DNA from: Hoeflea sp038900095
Lineage (GTDB): Bacteria > Pseudomonadota > Alphaproteobacteria > Rhizobiales > Rhizobiaceae
Direction: 5' to 3'
Assembly: GCF_038900095.1 (NCBI RefSeq)
Contig: NZ_JBBMQQ010000006.1
Span: forward strand, 189,645 to 253,644
Length of the DNA stretch: 64,000 nt
The notes below the pieces were generated by a model. The model saw only the letters and a list, made by a program, of their open reading frames with translations. It did no database searches and was not told where the DNA came from. The position numbers and the translations under genes were made by a program. Positions within the stretch are counted from its first letter, which is position 1, and each line of letters opens with the position of its first letter. Positions 25,226 to 33,978 of the stretch are shown here, piece by piece.

Positions 25226-27360
25226 GCAAGACCACCCGCGACTGGCTCGATCTTGCCACCAAGGATCTCAAGGGCAAGCCGATCGAGAGCCTGAACACCG
25301 AGACCCCGGAAGGCATCACGCTGAAGCCGCTCTACACGGCCGAGGACCTGCCCGAGCAGGCGGCCACCGAGCTGCCGGGCTTCGCGCCGTTTACCCGCGG
25401 CGTGCGGGCGACGATGTACACCGGCCAGCCGTGGACGATCCGGCAATATGCCGGGTTTTCAACGGCGGAGGAATCGAACGCGTTTTACCGCAAGAACCTC
25501 GCAGCAGGGCAGAAGGGCCTGTCGGTCGCCTTCGACCTGGCCACCCACCGGGGCTATGATTCCGATCACCCGCGGGTAACCGGCGATGTCGGCAAGGCCG
25601 GCGTTGCGATCGATTCTGTCGAGGACATGAAGATCCTGTTCGACGGCATTCCGCTCGGAGAGATGAGCGTGTCGATGACCATGAACGGTGCCATCATCCC
25701 GGTGCTGGCGATGTTCATCGTGGCCGGCGAGGAACAGGGCGTCGAGCGCGCCAAGCTGACCGGCACGGTGCAGAACGACATTCTCAAGGAGTTCATGGTC
25801 CGCAACACCTACATCTACCCGCCCGAGCCCTCGATGCGGATCGTTGCCGACATCATCGAGTTCACGGCCAGGGAAATGCCGAAGTTCAACTCGATCTCGA
25901 TTTCCGGCTACCACATGCAGGAAGCCGGCGCGACGCTGGCGCAGGAGCTGGCCTACACGCTGGCCGACGGCATGGAATATGTCCGTGCGGCACAGGCCAA
26001 GGGGCTCGACGTCGACGCCTTTGCCGGCCGGCTGTCGTTCTTCTTCTGCATCGGCATGAACGTGTTCATGGAAGCGGCGAAACTGCGCGCGGCGCGGGCG
26101 ATGTGGTCGAAGATCATGACCGATTTCGGCGCCAAGTCCGAGCGCTCGAAGATGCTCAGAACCCATTGCCAGACATCGGGCGTGTCGCTGACCGAACAGG
26201 ACCCTTACAACAATGTGGTCCGCACCGCGTTTGAGGCCATGGCCGCGGTGCTTGGCGGCACCCAGTCGCTGCACACAAACTCGTTCGACGAGGCAATCGC
26301 GCTGCCGACAGAGTTTTCGGCCCGCATCGCCCGCAACACCCAGCTGATCCTCGCGCACGAGACCGGCATTACCAATGTCGTCGATCCGCTTGGCGGCTCC
26401 TACTATGTCGAGAAGCTGACCGCCGACCTGGCCGAGAAAGCCTGGGAGCTGATTGCCGAGGTCGAGGCACTGGGCGGCATGACCAAGGCTGTCGAACAGG
26501 GCCTGCCGAAAATGCGCATCGAGGAAGCCGCAGCCCGGCGGCAGGCGCGGATCGACCGCGGCGAGGACGTCATCGTCGGGGTCAACCGCTTCCGGCTGGC
26601 CGACGAGCCGCAGGTCGACATTCTCGACATCGACACCGACAAGGTGCGCGCCGGCCAGGTGGCACGGCTCAACAAGATGCGCGCCAGCCGCGACCCGAAG
26701 GCGCATGAAGCAGCCATTGCGGCGCTGGAACAGGTGGCCAGCTCCGGTAAGGGCAACCTGCTTGCAGCTGCCGTCGATGCGGCGCGGGCGCGGGCCTCGC
26801 TGGGCGAGATTTCCGACGCGATGGAACGCGGCTTCGGTGGCCGCCACCACGCCGTGACCAAGGTAATCGGCGGCGTCTATGAAGACGTCTATCACGACGA
26901 TCCCGAGTACCAGGCAATCCGCTCGCGCATCGCGGACTACACCGCTGACAAGGGCCGTGCACCGCATGTGCTGGTGGCAAAGATGGGCCAGGACGGCCAC
27001 GATCGCGGCGCCAAGGTGATCGCCACGGCGTTTGCCGACATGGGTTTCAAGGTCGATCTGACCGACATGTTCGAGACCCCGGCGGAAGTCACCGACAAGG
27101 CGATAGCGCTCGGCGTCGACGTAGTCGGCGTCTCGTCGCTGGCTGCTGGGCACAAATCACTGGTGCCTGAACTGATCACCCGTCTGAAAGACAAGAACCG
27201 CGCCGACGTCCAGGTGGTGGTCGGCGGCGTCATCCCGGAACAGGATTATGCGTTTTTGCGTGAGGCGGGCGTCGCCGAAATTTTCGGACCGGGCTCGAAT
27301 GTGCTGGATGCCGCGAATGCCGTGCTGGCGCGGATTTCGGGATTGAAGCGAAATATGTGA
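25222..27360 (+). CDS. Methylmalonyl-CoA mutase
   Basis: Adenosylcobalamin-dependent mutase of 712 aa, converting (R)-methylmalonyl-CoA to succinyl-CoA (named bhbA, scpA or mcm in different species). The TIM-barrel half shows RGVRATMYTGQPWTIRQYAGF, DLATHRGYDSDHPRV, SISGYHMQEAGA and the TNSFDEAIALPTE region. The B12 domain at the C-terminus has the base-off motif DGHDRGAKV near residue 600, then SSLAAGHKSLVPEL. It overlaps pccA by ATGA, completing the propionyl-CoA to succinyl-CoA route except for methylmalonyl-CoA epimerase and MeaB, which are not in the window. Confidence 0.96.
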   Translation: MSKTTRDWLDLATKDLKGKPIESLNTETPEGITLKPLYTAEDLPEQAATELPGFAPFTRGVRATMYTGQPWTIRQYAGFSTAEESNAFYRKNLAAGQKGLSVAFDLATHRGYDSDHPRVTGDVGKAGVAIDSVEDMKILFDGIPLGEMSVSMTMNGAIIPVLAMFIVAGEEQGVERAKLTGTVQNDILKEFMVRNTYIYPPEPSMRIVADIIEFTAREMPKFNSISISGYHMQEAGATLAQELAYTLADGMEYVRAAQAKGLDVDAFAGRLSFFFCIGMNVFMEAAKLRAARAMWSKIMTDFGAKSERSKMLRTHCQTSGVSLTEQDPYNNVVRTAFEAMAAVLGGTQSLHTNSFDEAIALPTEFSARIARNTQLILAHETGITNVVDPLGGSYYVEKLTADLAEKAWELIAEVEALGGMTKAVEQGLPKMRIEEAAARRQARIDRGEDVIVGVNRFRLADEPQVDILDIDTDKVRAGQVARLNKMRASRDPKAHEAAIAALEQVASSGKGNLLAAAVDAARARASLGEISDAMERGFGGRHHAVTKVIGGVYEDVYHDDPEYQAIRSRIADYTADKGRAPHVLVAKMGQDGHDRGAKVIATAFADMGFKVDLTDMFETPAEVTDKAIALGVDVVGVSSLAAGHKSLVPELITRLKDKNRADVQVVVGGVIPEQDYAFLREAGVAEIFGPGSNVLDAANAVLARISGLKRNM

Positions 27361-27368
27361 GGAAGACC

Positions 27369-27437
27369 TTCCTTCTCCCCCTGTGGGAGAAGGTGGATAC
27401 GGGCGTTCCGTGAACGACCGGAGACGGATGAGGGGAA
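27369..27437. repeat. Rhizobial-type palindromic intergenic element
   Basis: The segment begins CCTTCTCCCCCTGTGGGAGAAGG, a hairpin (CCTTCTCCC / GGGAGAAGG), continues with a second imperfect dyad, and ends with CGGATGAGGGG. This layout matches, from memory, a palindromic element scattered through Rhizobiales genomes between genes. It fills the gap between the convergent mutase and dipeptidase genes and may also act as a terminator. Confidence 0.75.
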
Positions 27438-27452
27438 GATGCGCCGGCTGAG

Positions 27453-28529
27453 TCAGTGTCCCCACGTCCGCTCCAGCAGCGCGACCCAGTTCTTGCGGGC
27501 GATCTTCTCGATCAGCTCTTCGCCATACTGCCGCTCCCGCATCTGTTCGATCAGCGCCTGGACGCCGGTGACGTCGCCGATGACGTCGGGGAGATCGGCG
27601 CCGTCGAAATCGGAGCCGAAGCCGACATGGTCTTCGCCGAGCTTTTCGACCAGGTAATCGAGGTGGCGCATCACCGGGTCCCAGCCGCAATCGGTTGCCT
27701 TGCGGCCATCGGCACGCAGGAACACGGTGGCGTAGTTGAGGCCGACCATGCCGCCCGACTCGCGGATCATCGCCAGTTGCCGGTCGGTGAGGTTGCGGGT
27801 TGAAGCGGTGACTGCGTGGGCGTTGGAATGGGTGGCGACCAGCGGTGCATCGGAGAGGCTGGCAACATCATTGAAGCCTTTCTCGTTGAGATGCGACAGG
27901 TCGATCATGATCCTGAGCTCGTTGCAGGCCTTGACCAGATCCTTGCCGGCATCGGTCAGGCCCGGGCCGGTGTCGGGATCGCCGGGGAAGCGGAACGGAA
28001 CGCCGTGGCCAAACACCGTCGGCCTGCTCCACACCGGTCCGAGCGAGCGCAGGCCCATGGCGTGAAAGGCATAGAGTGCGTCAAGGTCGGGATCGATCGC
28101 CTCGGCGCCCTCCATGTGCATGATCGCTGCAATGGTGCCGTCCGCCATGCAGGCGTTGAGGTCGGCCGCGGTGCGGCAGATCCTGAGTGCGCCTTTCGAT
28201 GCCCGTTCCATCCACATCAGGTGTCCCGCCATCTGCAGAGCGGTGGCCTGGGTTTCGTCGGCAGTCATCAGGTCCGGAAGCGGCAGATCATAGGGCGGAG
28301 AGTCCATCATCGCTTGGTAATCGGGCGCGTTTTCCTCGTGCGGTGACGGAATGTAGATGGCGAAAAATCCGCCGGCAAAACCGGCCTGCTTCATTCGCGG
28401 CAGATCAAGATGGCCTTCCAGGCCCTCTTGCAGCCACATCGCCTGACGGCGTTCAGGTTGGCGCAGCAGGCGCAGCAGGAAATCATTGTGACCATCGATA
28501 AATGGCATCGTCGCCATGGCAGGCTCCAT
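27453..28529 (-). CDS. Membrane dipeptidase-type peptidase, M19 family
   Basis: Zinc dipeptidase of 358 aa in the renal dipeptidase family, often active on D-amino-acid dipeptides. The first metal motif is FIDGHNDFLLR (H-x-D) near residue 12. The bridging glutamate lies in MHMEGAEAI, the histidines in DLSHLNEKG and VATHSNAHAV, and the late aspartate in GFGSDFDGADLP. The ATG at 28529 overlaps the stop of the ATPase gene (TGATG), so I prefer it to the long upstream frame and to the later ATG in MATMPF. Being last in an oligopeptide ABC operon, it probably cleaves the imported peptide. No signal peptide, so cytoplasmic. Confidence 0.9.
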   Translation of the reverse strand: MEPAMATMPFIDGHNDFLLRLLRQPERRQAMWLQEGLEGHLDLPRMKQAGFAGGFFAIYIPSPHEENAPDYQAMMDSPPYDLPLPDLMTADETQATALQMAGHLMWMERASKGALRICRTAADLNACMADGTIAAIMHMEGAEAIDPDLDALYAFHAMGLRSLGPVWSRPTVFGHGVPFRFPGDPDTGPGLTDAGKDLVKACNELRIMIDLSHLNEKGFNDVASLSDAPLVATHSNAHAVTASTRNLTDRQLAMIRESGGMVGLNYATVFLRADGRKATDCGWDPVMRHLDYLVEKLGEDHVGFGSDFDGADLPDVIGDVTGVQALIEQMRERQYGEELIEKIARKNWVALLERTWGH

Positions 28530-29299
28530 CAGCGCTGACGTGCGGGATCGCGGGTGAAGCCCTCGCTCGCCGTCAGCAGGTTGCGGGTGTAGTCCTTGGT
28601 TGTTGCGTGGTCCTGCAGCGCTTCGCGGGTCAGTTCCTCGACCACCTCGCCCGACTGCATGACCACCAGCCGGTCGCACATGTGCGAGACGACGGCCAGA
28701 TCGTGGCTGACCAGCACATAGGTGAGGCCGCGTTCGGCGCGCAGCCGGTCGAGCAGGTTGAGCACCTCGGCCTGGATCGAGGCATCAAGCGCCGATGTCG
28801 GCTCGTCCAGCAGGATGATCCGTGGTTCGAGGATCAGGGCGCGGGCGATGGCCACGCGCTGACGCTGGCCGCCGGAAAGCTGGTGCGGATAGCGGAAGCG
28901 GAAACCCGCGCCGAGACCGACGTCATCGAGCGCCTGCTCGACCCGCTCTTCGGCGCGGTCGAAGCCGTGGATGGCGAGCGGTTCGGAAAGTACCCGGTCA
29001 ACGGTGTGGCGCGGATGCAGCGAGGCGTAGGGATCCTGAAACACCATCTGGACGCGGCGGTAGAAAGCCTGGTCGCGTGGTGTCTGTACCGGCTCGCCGC
29101 GCACGCTGAGCCGGCCGCCGGTAACAGGCGTCAGGCCGCACAGCGCCCGCAACACGGTGGACTTGCCGGAGCCGCTCTCGCCGACGATGCCGAAGCTTTC
29201 CTCTTCCTCGACGGCAAGCGACACGCCCTTGAGCGCACGCACCTGGCGGCCGCCGCCTTCAAAAGTGACTTCGAGATTTTCGATGTCGATATAAGCCAT
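28529..29299 (-). CDS. Oligopeptide/dipeptide ABC transporter ATP-binding protein (DppF/OppF-like)
   Basis: ATPase of 256 aa. Walker A GESGSGKST near residue 40, Q-loop FQDPYASLHPRH, signature LSGGQRQRVA near 140, Walker B IILLDEPTSALD, and H-loop VSHDLAV are all intact. ATG 29299 starts the conserved MAYIDIE and follows AAGGA; the frame is open nine codons upstream. It pairs with the ATPase encoded just upstream, as in Dpp/Opp systems, and overlaps the dipeptidase start. Confidence 0.92.
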   Translation of the reverse strand: MAYIDIENLEVTFEGGGRQVRALKGVSLAVEEEESFGIVGESGSGKSTVLRALCGLTPVTGGRLSVRGEPVQTPRDQAFYRRVQMVFQDPYASLHPRHTVDRVLSEPLAIHGFDRAEERVEQALDDVGLGAGFRFRYPHQLSGGQRQRVAIARALILEPRIILLDEPTSALDASIQAEVLNLLDRLRAERGLTYVLVSHDLAVVSHMCDRLVVMQSGEVVEELTREALQDHATTKDYTRNLLTASEGFTRDPARQR

Positions 29300-29309
29300 C
29301 GGTGGTTCC

Positions 29310-30137
29310 TTACTCGAGCCAGGCATCGTCGCGCGCCAGCACCGGCAACGGGCGGCTGTCGCCGGTAATCGTCGGCAGGCAGTTGAGCAGCCCCCTGGTG
29401 TAGGGATGGCTGGCCTCGCTCATGCGGCGGGCGTCGAGTTCCTCGACCACCCGGCCGGCATACATGACCAGCACCCGGTCGCAGAAGGTCGAAACCAGCC
29501 TGAGATCGTGGCTGATGAAGATCAGGCCCATACCGCGCTCGGTGACAAGGCGGTCGAGAATGCGCAAGACCTCGATCTGCACGGTCACATCGAGCGCCGA
29601 AGTGGGTTCGTCGGCGATCAGCAGATCCGGCTCGGTAACCAGCATCATGGCGATCATGGCGCGCTGGCCCATGCCGCCGGAGAGTTCATGCGGGTAAGCC
29701 GCCATCACCCGTTCGGGATCGCGGATCTGCACCGCCTCGAGCATGGCGATGGATTTGTCGCGGGCCTCCGACTTGCCGCCGTGCAGCTTGACCGCCTCCA
29801 TCAGCTGCTTGCCGATGGTCATCACCGGATTGAGCGAGAATTTCGGATCCTGCATGACCATGGACATGCGGGCACCGCGCAATCCCCGCCATTGCCTTGG
29901 CGTTGCGTTGCGCAAATCAATGCCGTCAAATTCCAGCTTGTCGGCGGTGGCGGTTCCGGTGACCGGCGTGAGACCGAGAATGGCGCGGCCGGTCTGGGAT
30001 TTGCCCGATCCGCTTTCGCCGACGATGCCCAGCCGTTCGCGGCCGAGACTGAAACTGACGCCACGCACAACCTCGACCGGCCCATGGCGCGAGGGAAAGG
30101 CAATGCGCAGGTTCTCGACGGATAGCAGCGGGCTCAT
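29310..30137 (-). CDS. Oligopeptide/dipeptide ABC transporter ATP-binding protein (DppD/OppD-like)
   Basis: ATPase of 275 aa. Walker A GESGSGKSQ, Q-loop MQDPKFSLNPV, signature LSGGMGQRAMI (an M in place of the usual Q, as is common in OppD), Walker B LLIADEPTSALD, and H-loop ISHDLRLV. It overlaps the upstream permease by ATGA. It lacks the long C-terminal iron-sulfur-type extension of some DppD proteins. Confidence 0.92.
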   Translation of the reverse strand: MSPLLSVENLRIAFPSRHGPVEVVRGVSFSLGRERLGIVGESGSGKSQTGRAILGLTPVTGTATADKLEFDGIDLRNATPRQWRGLRGARMSMVMQDPKFSLNPVMTIGKQLMEAVKLHGGKSEARDKSIAMLEAVQIRDPERVMAAYPHELSGGMGQRAMIAMMLVTEPDLLIADEPTSALDVTVQIEVLRILDRLVTERGMGLIFISHDLRLVSTFCDRVLVMYAGRVVEELDARRMSEASHPYTRGLLNCLPTITGDSRPLPVLARDDAWLE

Positions 30138-31057
30138 TTCTCGGCCTTCGGGTCAAGCACGTCGCGCAGGCCATCGCCGAGCAGGTTGAAGCCGAGCGAG
30201 ACGGTGAAGATGGCAATGCCGGGCATGGTCGCGACCCACCAGTAATCGATGATGAAGCGGCGACCGCCGGCAATCATCGCGCCCCATTCGGGCTGTGGCG
30301 GCTGTGCGCCCAGACCCAGAAAGCCGAGGCCGGCAGCCGTGAGGATAATGCCTGCCATGTCGAGGGTGACACGGATGATCACCGAGGAGAGGCACAGCGG
30401 CACCACGTGGCCCCAGATGATGCGCCCCGAGGACGCGCCCTGCAGGCGGATGGCATCAATGTGCTCGGCATTGCGGATGGTCAGCGTCTCGGCCCGCGCC
30501 AGCCGGGCATAGGGCGGCCAGGAGGTAATGGCGATGGCGATGATGGCGTTTTCGATGCCCGGTCCCAGGGCGGCGACAAAGGCCAGTGCCAGGATCAGCC
30601 GCGGAAAGGCCAGGAAGATGTCGGTGATGCGCATCAGCACGGTGTCGACCCAACCGCCGTAATACCCCGAGACGGTGCCAACCAGCAGGCCGATGGGCGT
30701 GGCGATGATGGCGACCAGCGCCACCACCAGCAATGTCAGCCGCGCGCCGTGAATGACGCGGCTGAAGATGTCGCGGGCCAGATCATCGGTGCCCATCAGG
30801 TGGGCCATCGACGGCGGCAGCAGCCGTTCCGTGCGCAGATCTCCGCCAAGCACCGGGTCGTAAGGCGCAATCACATTGGCAAAGATGGCAACCAGCACCA
30901 GCAGCACGACAATGCCGAGACCGATCATGCCAAGCCGGTTGCCGGTGAACAGGACCCAGGTTCGCCAGGCCTGACCGAGGCGTGCCTGGCGGCGCGAGGC
31001 CGGTTGCTCGCTCTGCAGCCATTCGCTGAGGCTTTGACGGGGTGCGCCGGTGGTCAT
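30134..31057 (-). CDS. Oligopeptide/dipeptide ABC transporter permease (DppC/OppC-like)
   Basis: Permease of 307 aa. The N-terminus is a ~35-residue charged cytosolic segment (QSEQPASRRQARLGQAWRT), then TM1, a periplasmic loop with HLMGTDDLARDIFSRVIHGAR (the DppC hallmark), and the BPD_transp_1 domain with the EAA-like loop AETLTIRNAEHIDAIRLQGAS. About six membrane segments. ATGA overlaps both neighbours, so stoichiometric expression with DppB-like and ATPase genes is likely. Confidence 0.92.
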   Translation of the reverse strand: MTTGAPRQSLSEWLQSEQPASRRQARLGQAWRTWVLFTGNRLGMIGLGIVVLLVLVAIFANVIAPYDPVLGGDLRTERLLPPSMAHLMGTDDLARDIFSRVIHGARLTLLVVALVAIIATPIGLLVGTVSGYYGGWVDTVLMRITDIFLAFPRLILALAFVAALGPGIENAIIAIAITSWPPYARLARAETLTIRNAEHIDAIRLQGASSGRIIWGHVVPLCLSSVIIRVTLDMAGIILTAAGLGFLGLGAQPPQPEWGAMIAGGRRFIIDYWWVATMPGIAIFTVSLGFNLLGDGLRDVLDPKAEK

Positions 31058-32118
31058 GCACGTCTCCTGACCCGGGGGTCGAGCACGGTGTAAAGGAAAT
31101 CAGAGAGCAGATTGAGGCCGACAAATATGATGCCGATCAGCAGTGTTCCGCCAAGAACCGCGTTCATGTCGGCGTTCTGCAGCGAGTTGGTCAGGTACTG
31201 GCCGAGGCCGGGCCAGGCGAAGACGGTTTCGGTCAGAACCGAGCCTTCCAGCAGGCTGGCATAGGACAGGGTCACGACCGTGACCAGCGGCACGGCGGCA
31301 TTCCTTAGGGCGTGCACCCAGATGATGCGCCATTCGGCGACACCCTTGACCCGCGCGGTGACAATATATTCCTGCGCCAGCTCGTTGAGCATGAAGCTGC
31401 GGGTCATGCGGGCGATATAGGCCATCGAGAAATAGCCGAGCAGCGCTGCGGGCAAGGCTATGTGCGAGACCACATTGCGAAATGCAGCCCATTGCCCCTG
31501 CACCGCTGTATCGATGAGGAACAGCCCGGTGGTGGGCGTGAACGCATATTCGTAGGAAATATCGATGCGGCCCGGACCGGCGACGATGCCCCATTTGGCG
31601 TAGAATATCAGAAGCCCTAGCAGGCCAAGCCAGAAAATCGGCGCGGAATAGCCCATCAGGCCGACAATGCGCACCACCTGATCGACCAGCCTGCCCTGCC
31701 GGACGGCGGCCCAGACGCCGAACGGAATGCCGAACAGCGTGCCTATGAGGATGGCGACGGTCGCCAGTTCAAGCGTTGCGGGGAAAGCCCGGGCAATGTC
31801 GTCGATGATCGGTTTCTTGGTCAGCAGGCTTTCGCCGAAATCGCCGGTCACCGCCTTTTCGACATAGATGGCGAACTGCACATAGAGCGGGCGGTCGAGG
31901 CCGAGTTCGACATAGACCTTGTCGTAGGTCGACTGCGAGGCACGGTCGCCGACAACGGAAAGCACCGGATCAACCGGGACCACACGGCCGATCAGGAAGG
32001 TGACAACGAGCAGGCCGAAAATGGTAACGGCAATGGTGGCAAGCAGCCGGGCGGTCTTGCCGAGGAATGCCGGAAGGGCGCGTGAGCGCCCTTCCGCGAG
32101 AGCGGATGTTGCAGACAA
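31054..32118 (-). CDS. Oligopeptide/dipeptide ABC transporter permease (DppB/OppB-like), TTG start
   Basis: Permease of 354 aa with TM1 at LLATIAVTIFGLLVVTFLIGRVVPVDPV, the conserved GLDRPLYVQFAIYVEKAVTGDFGES periplasmic region and the EAA loop QEYIVTARVKGVAEWRIIWVHALRNA (shown in part: ARVKGVAEWRIIW). The only start that keeps TM1 is a TTG at 32118 directly abutting the TAA of the binding-protein gene, with no good ribosome site, so it probably relies on coupling. A perfect 11-bp hairpin lies within codons 8-16. Confidence 0.88.
   Translation of the reverse strand: MSATSALAEGRSRALPAFLGKTARLLATIAVTIFGLLVVTFLIGRVVPVDPVLSVVGDRASQSTYDKVYVELGLDRPLYVQFAIYVEKAVTGDFGESLLTKKPIIDDIARAFPATLELATVAILIGTLFGIPFGVWAAVRQGRLVDQVVRIVGLMGYSAPIFWLGLLGLLIFYAKWGIVAGPGRIDISYEYAFTPTTGLFLIDTAVQGQWAAFRNVVSHIALPAALLGYFSMAYIARMTRSFMLNELAQEYIVTARVKGVAEWRIIWVHALRNAAVPLVTVVTLSYASLLEGSVLTETVFAWPGLGQYLTNSLQNADMNAVLGGTLLIGIIFVGLNLLSDFLYTVLDPRVRRRA
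32071..32096 (-). promoter_or_regulatory. Perfect 11-bp hairpin inside the 5' coding region of the permease
   Basis: On the minus strand CGGAAGGGCGC-TCAC-GCGCCCTTCCG forms a perfect stem with a four-base loop, starting 22 nt after the binding-protein stop codon. There is no T-run. It probably protects the 3' end of the binding-protein mRNA and/or lowers permease translation, as in other binding-protein operons. Confidence 0.6.
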
Positions 32119-33714
32119 TTACTTGGTCACTGCCTTGAACGAGTTGTCGTTGAACGACGGGCCGATGATGAAGCCCTCGACGTTCTTGCGGCGCGCCAGA
32201 ACCTCGATCTCCTGGAACATGATGACAAACGGCGAGGTTTGCTGATGCTCGGTCTGAAGATCGACATACATCTGGGCCCGCTTGGCTGCATCGGCTTCGA
32301 GGATGGCCGCATCGGCCTTCAGCGTCATTTCCGGGATATCCCAGGCATTGCGCCAGGCCAGCGGCTTGGAAGCGGCATCATCGGAGTTGTCGGGGTTGCG
32401 GGCAAAGGTATCGGCATTGGTATGCGGATCCTGGTAGTCCGGGCCCCAGCGGCCGATATAGATGTCGTGATTGCGGGCACGGTACTTGGTCAGCGTCTGC
32501 TGGCCATCGCCCGGAATCAGTTCCATCTTGATGCCGGCCATCGCCATGGTCTGCTGGATGGCCTGACCCATTGCCGTGATTTCAGGCGTGTTGCGGGTGT
32601 CCATGGTGACGGTGAAACCATCGGGCAGGCCTGCTTCGGCAAGCAGTTCCTTGGCCTTGTCGACATTGAGCGAGAACGGCGTGTCTTCCAGTGCGCCCAG
32701 GAAACCGCGCGGCAGGAAGGCCTGATGCGGGATCACCTTGCCCTTCATGATGGTGTCGGAGATGGTGGCGTAGTCGACCAGATACTTCATCGCCTGGCGA
32801 ACCTCGGGCTTGGCCAGGATTTCGTTCTTCTGGTTGAGACCGAGATAGTAGATCGATCCCTTCACACCGCTTTCGATGACGATGTCGGCATTGGTCGACA
32901 TGGCGGTGATTTCCTCGGCGCTGACATTGCGGGCAATGTCGATGTCGCCCTGCTCAAGCAGCAAGCGTTGGGTCGCGGTTTCGGGAATGTGCCGGTAGAT
33001 GGAGCGGACCATCGGCGGCGTCTTGCCGGAATAATTGTCGTTGCGCTCAAGCACGACGGCCTCGTTGGCGCGCCAGTCACGAATGGTGAAAGCGCCGGAA
33101 CCAGCATAATTGGTCTTGAGCCAGTTGTAGCCGAAATCACCATCAACTTCGTGGCTCTTGACCAGTTCGCTGTCGACAATGAAGCCCACCGTTGCGGTCA
33201 GGCAATAGAGCACCAGGGTCGGCGCATAGGGCTTGTCCATCTCGAATTCGAAGGTCATGTCGCCGGTCTTGCGGATCATCGCATCGACATTGTCGGCATT
33301 GAAGCCGAACTGGGTGAGGATGAAAGCCGGCGACTTGTCGAGCTTGATGACGCGCTGCAGCGTGTAGACCGCATCTTCGGCGGTGATCGGATTGCCGGAA
33401 GCGAACTTCATGTCCGGGCGAATGGTGAAGGTGAAGGTCTTGCCGTCTTCGGAGATCTCCCATTTTTCGGCGATGACGCCGAAAATCTCAGAGACGTCGT
33501 TGACGTTGTAGCCGACCAGTCCCTGATAGGCATTGCCAAGAATTTCGGAGGCCGAGAACTCGAACACTTCGGCGGGGTCGAGGGTGATGATGTCGTCGAT
33601 CGCCCAGGCCTGAATCAGCGTGTCGGCTGGCGTCTCGGCGTTCGCCGTGCCCGGCGCAAAGGCTGCAGCCGTGCACATCAGCGCCACCGCCACAAATTTT
33701 TGAATGTGTTTCAC
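32119..33714 (-). CDS. Extracellular solute-binding protein family 5 (oligopeptide)
   Basis: Periplasmic binding protein of 531 aa for the ABC system downstream. The start is a GTG with GGGAG seven bases ahead (VKHIQKF); the longer open frame to 33798 lacks a signal-like start. A Sec signal peptide runs to about residue 27 with a cleavage site at ANA-ET. SBP_bac_5 features include the LIQAWAIDDIITLDPAEVFE opening (in part), WEISEDGKTFTFTIRPDMKFASG and the late WGPDYQDPHTNAD. The ligand is probably a peptide, given the dipeptidase in the operon, but family 5 also binds nickel, opines and sugars. Confidence 0.9.
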   Translation of the reverse strand: MKHIQKFVAVALMCTAAAFAPGTANAETPADTLIQAWAIDDIITLDPAEVFEFSASEILGNAYQGLVGYNVNDVSEIFGVIAEKWEISEDGKTFTFTIRPDMKFASGNPITAEDAVYTLQRVIKLDKSPAFILTQFGFNADNVDAMIRKTGDMTFEFEMDKPYAPTLVLYCLTATVGFIVDSELVKSHEVDGDFGYNWLKTNYAGSGAFTIRDWRANEAVVLERNDNYSGKTPPMVRSIYRHIPETATQRLLLEQGDIDIARNVSAEEITAMSTNADIVIESGVKGSIYYLGLNQKNEILAKPEVRQAMKYLVDYATISDTIMKGKVIPHQAFLPRGFLGALEDTPFSLNVDKAKELLAEAGLPDGFTVTMDTRNTPEITAMGQAIQQTMAMAGIKMELIPGDGQQTLTKYRARNHDIYIGRWGPDYQDPHTNADTFARNPDNSDDAASKPLAWRNAWDIPEMTLKADAAILEADAAKRAQMYVDLQTEHQQTSPFVIMFQEIEVLARRKNVEGFIIGPSFNDNSFKAVTK

Positions 33715-33978
33715 GTTAAAGCTCCCGGTTAAAAGTCTTCCCTTTGGCATGCTGGAGGGCGCGGGAATTTGACCCTTGTCACCCTTCGGAAGCAGCAATC
33801 AGGTCACAGCCCCATGGGCCTGTCAAGCGCCACGGGAAAGTCCTTGTATGGCCTGCGACCGAACCGAAGCGGAACTGGCCGAAAACGCCGCAATTCCGAA
33901 AGAAAAAATTGCACCAGGATAATCAAGCCATCGGAATATATGAGATATTTGGCTTTCGGCTGCCTGCCTCGCCCGAGT

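Noticed and set aside
25459..27153. Minus-strand open frame of 564 codons
   Set aside because: Antisense of methylmalonyl-CoA mutase, which has complete motifs.
32239..33732. Plus-strand open frame of 497 codons
   Set aside because: Antisense of the family 5 binding protein.
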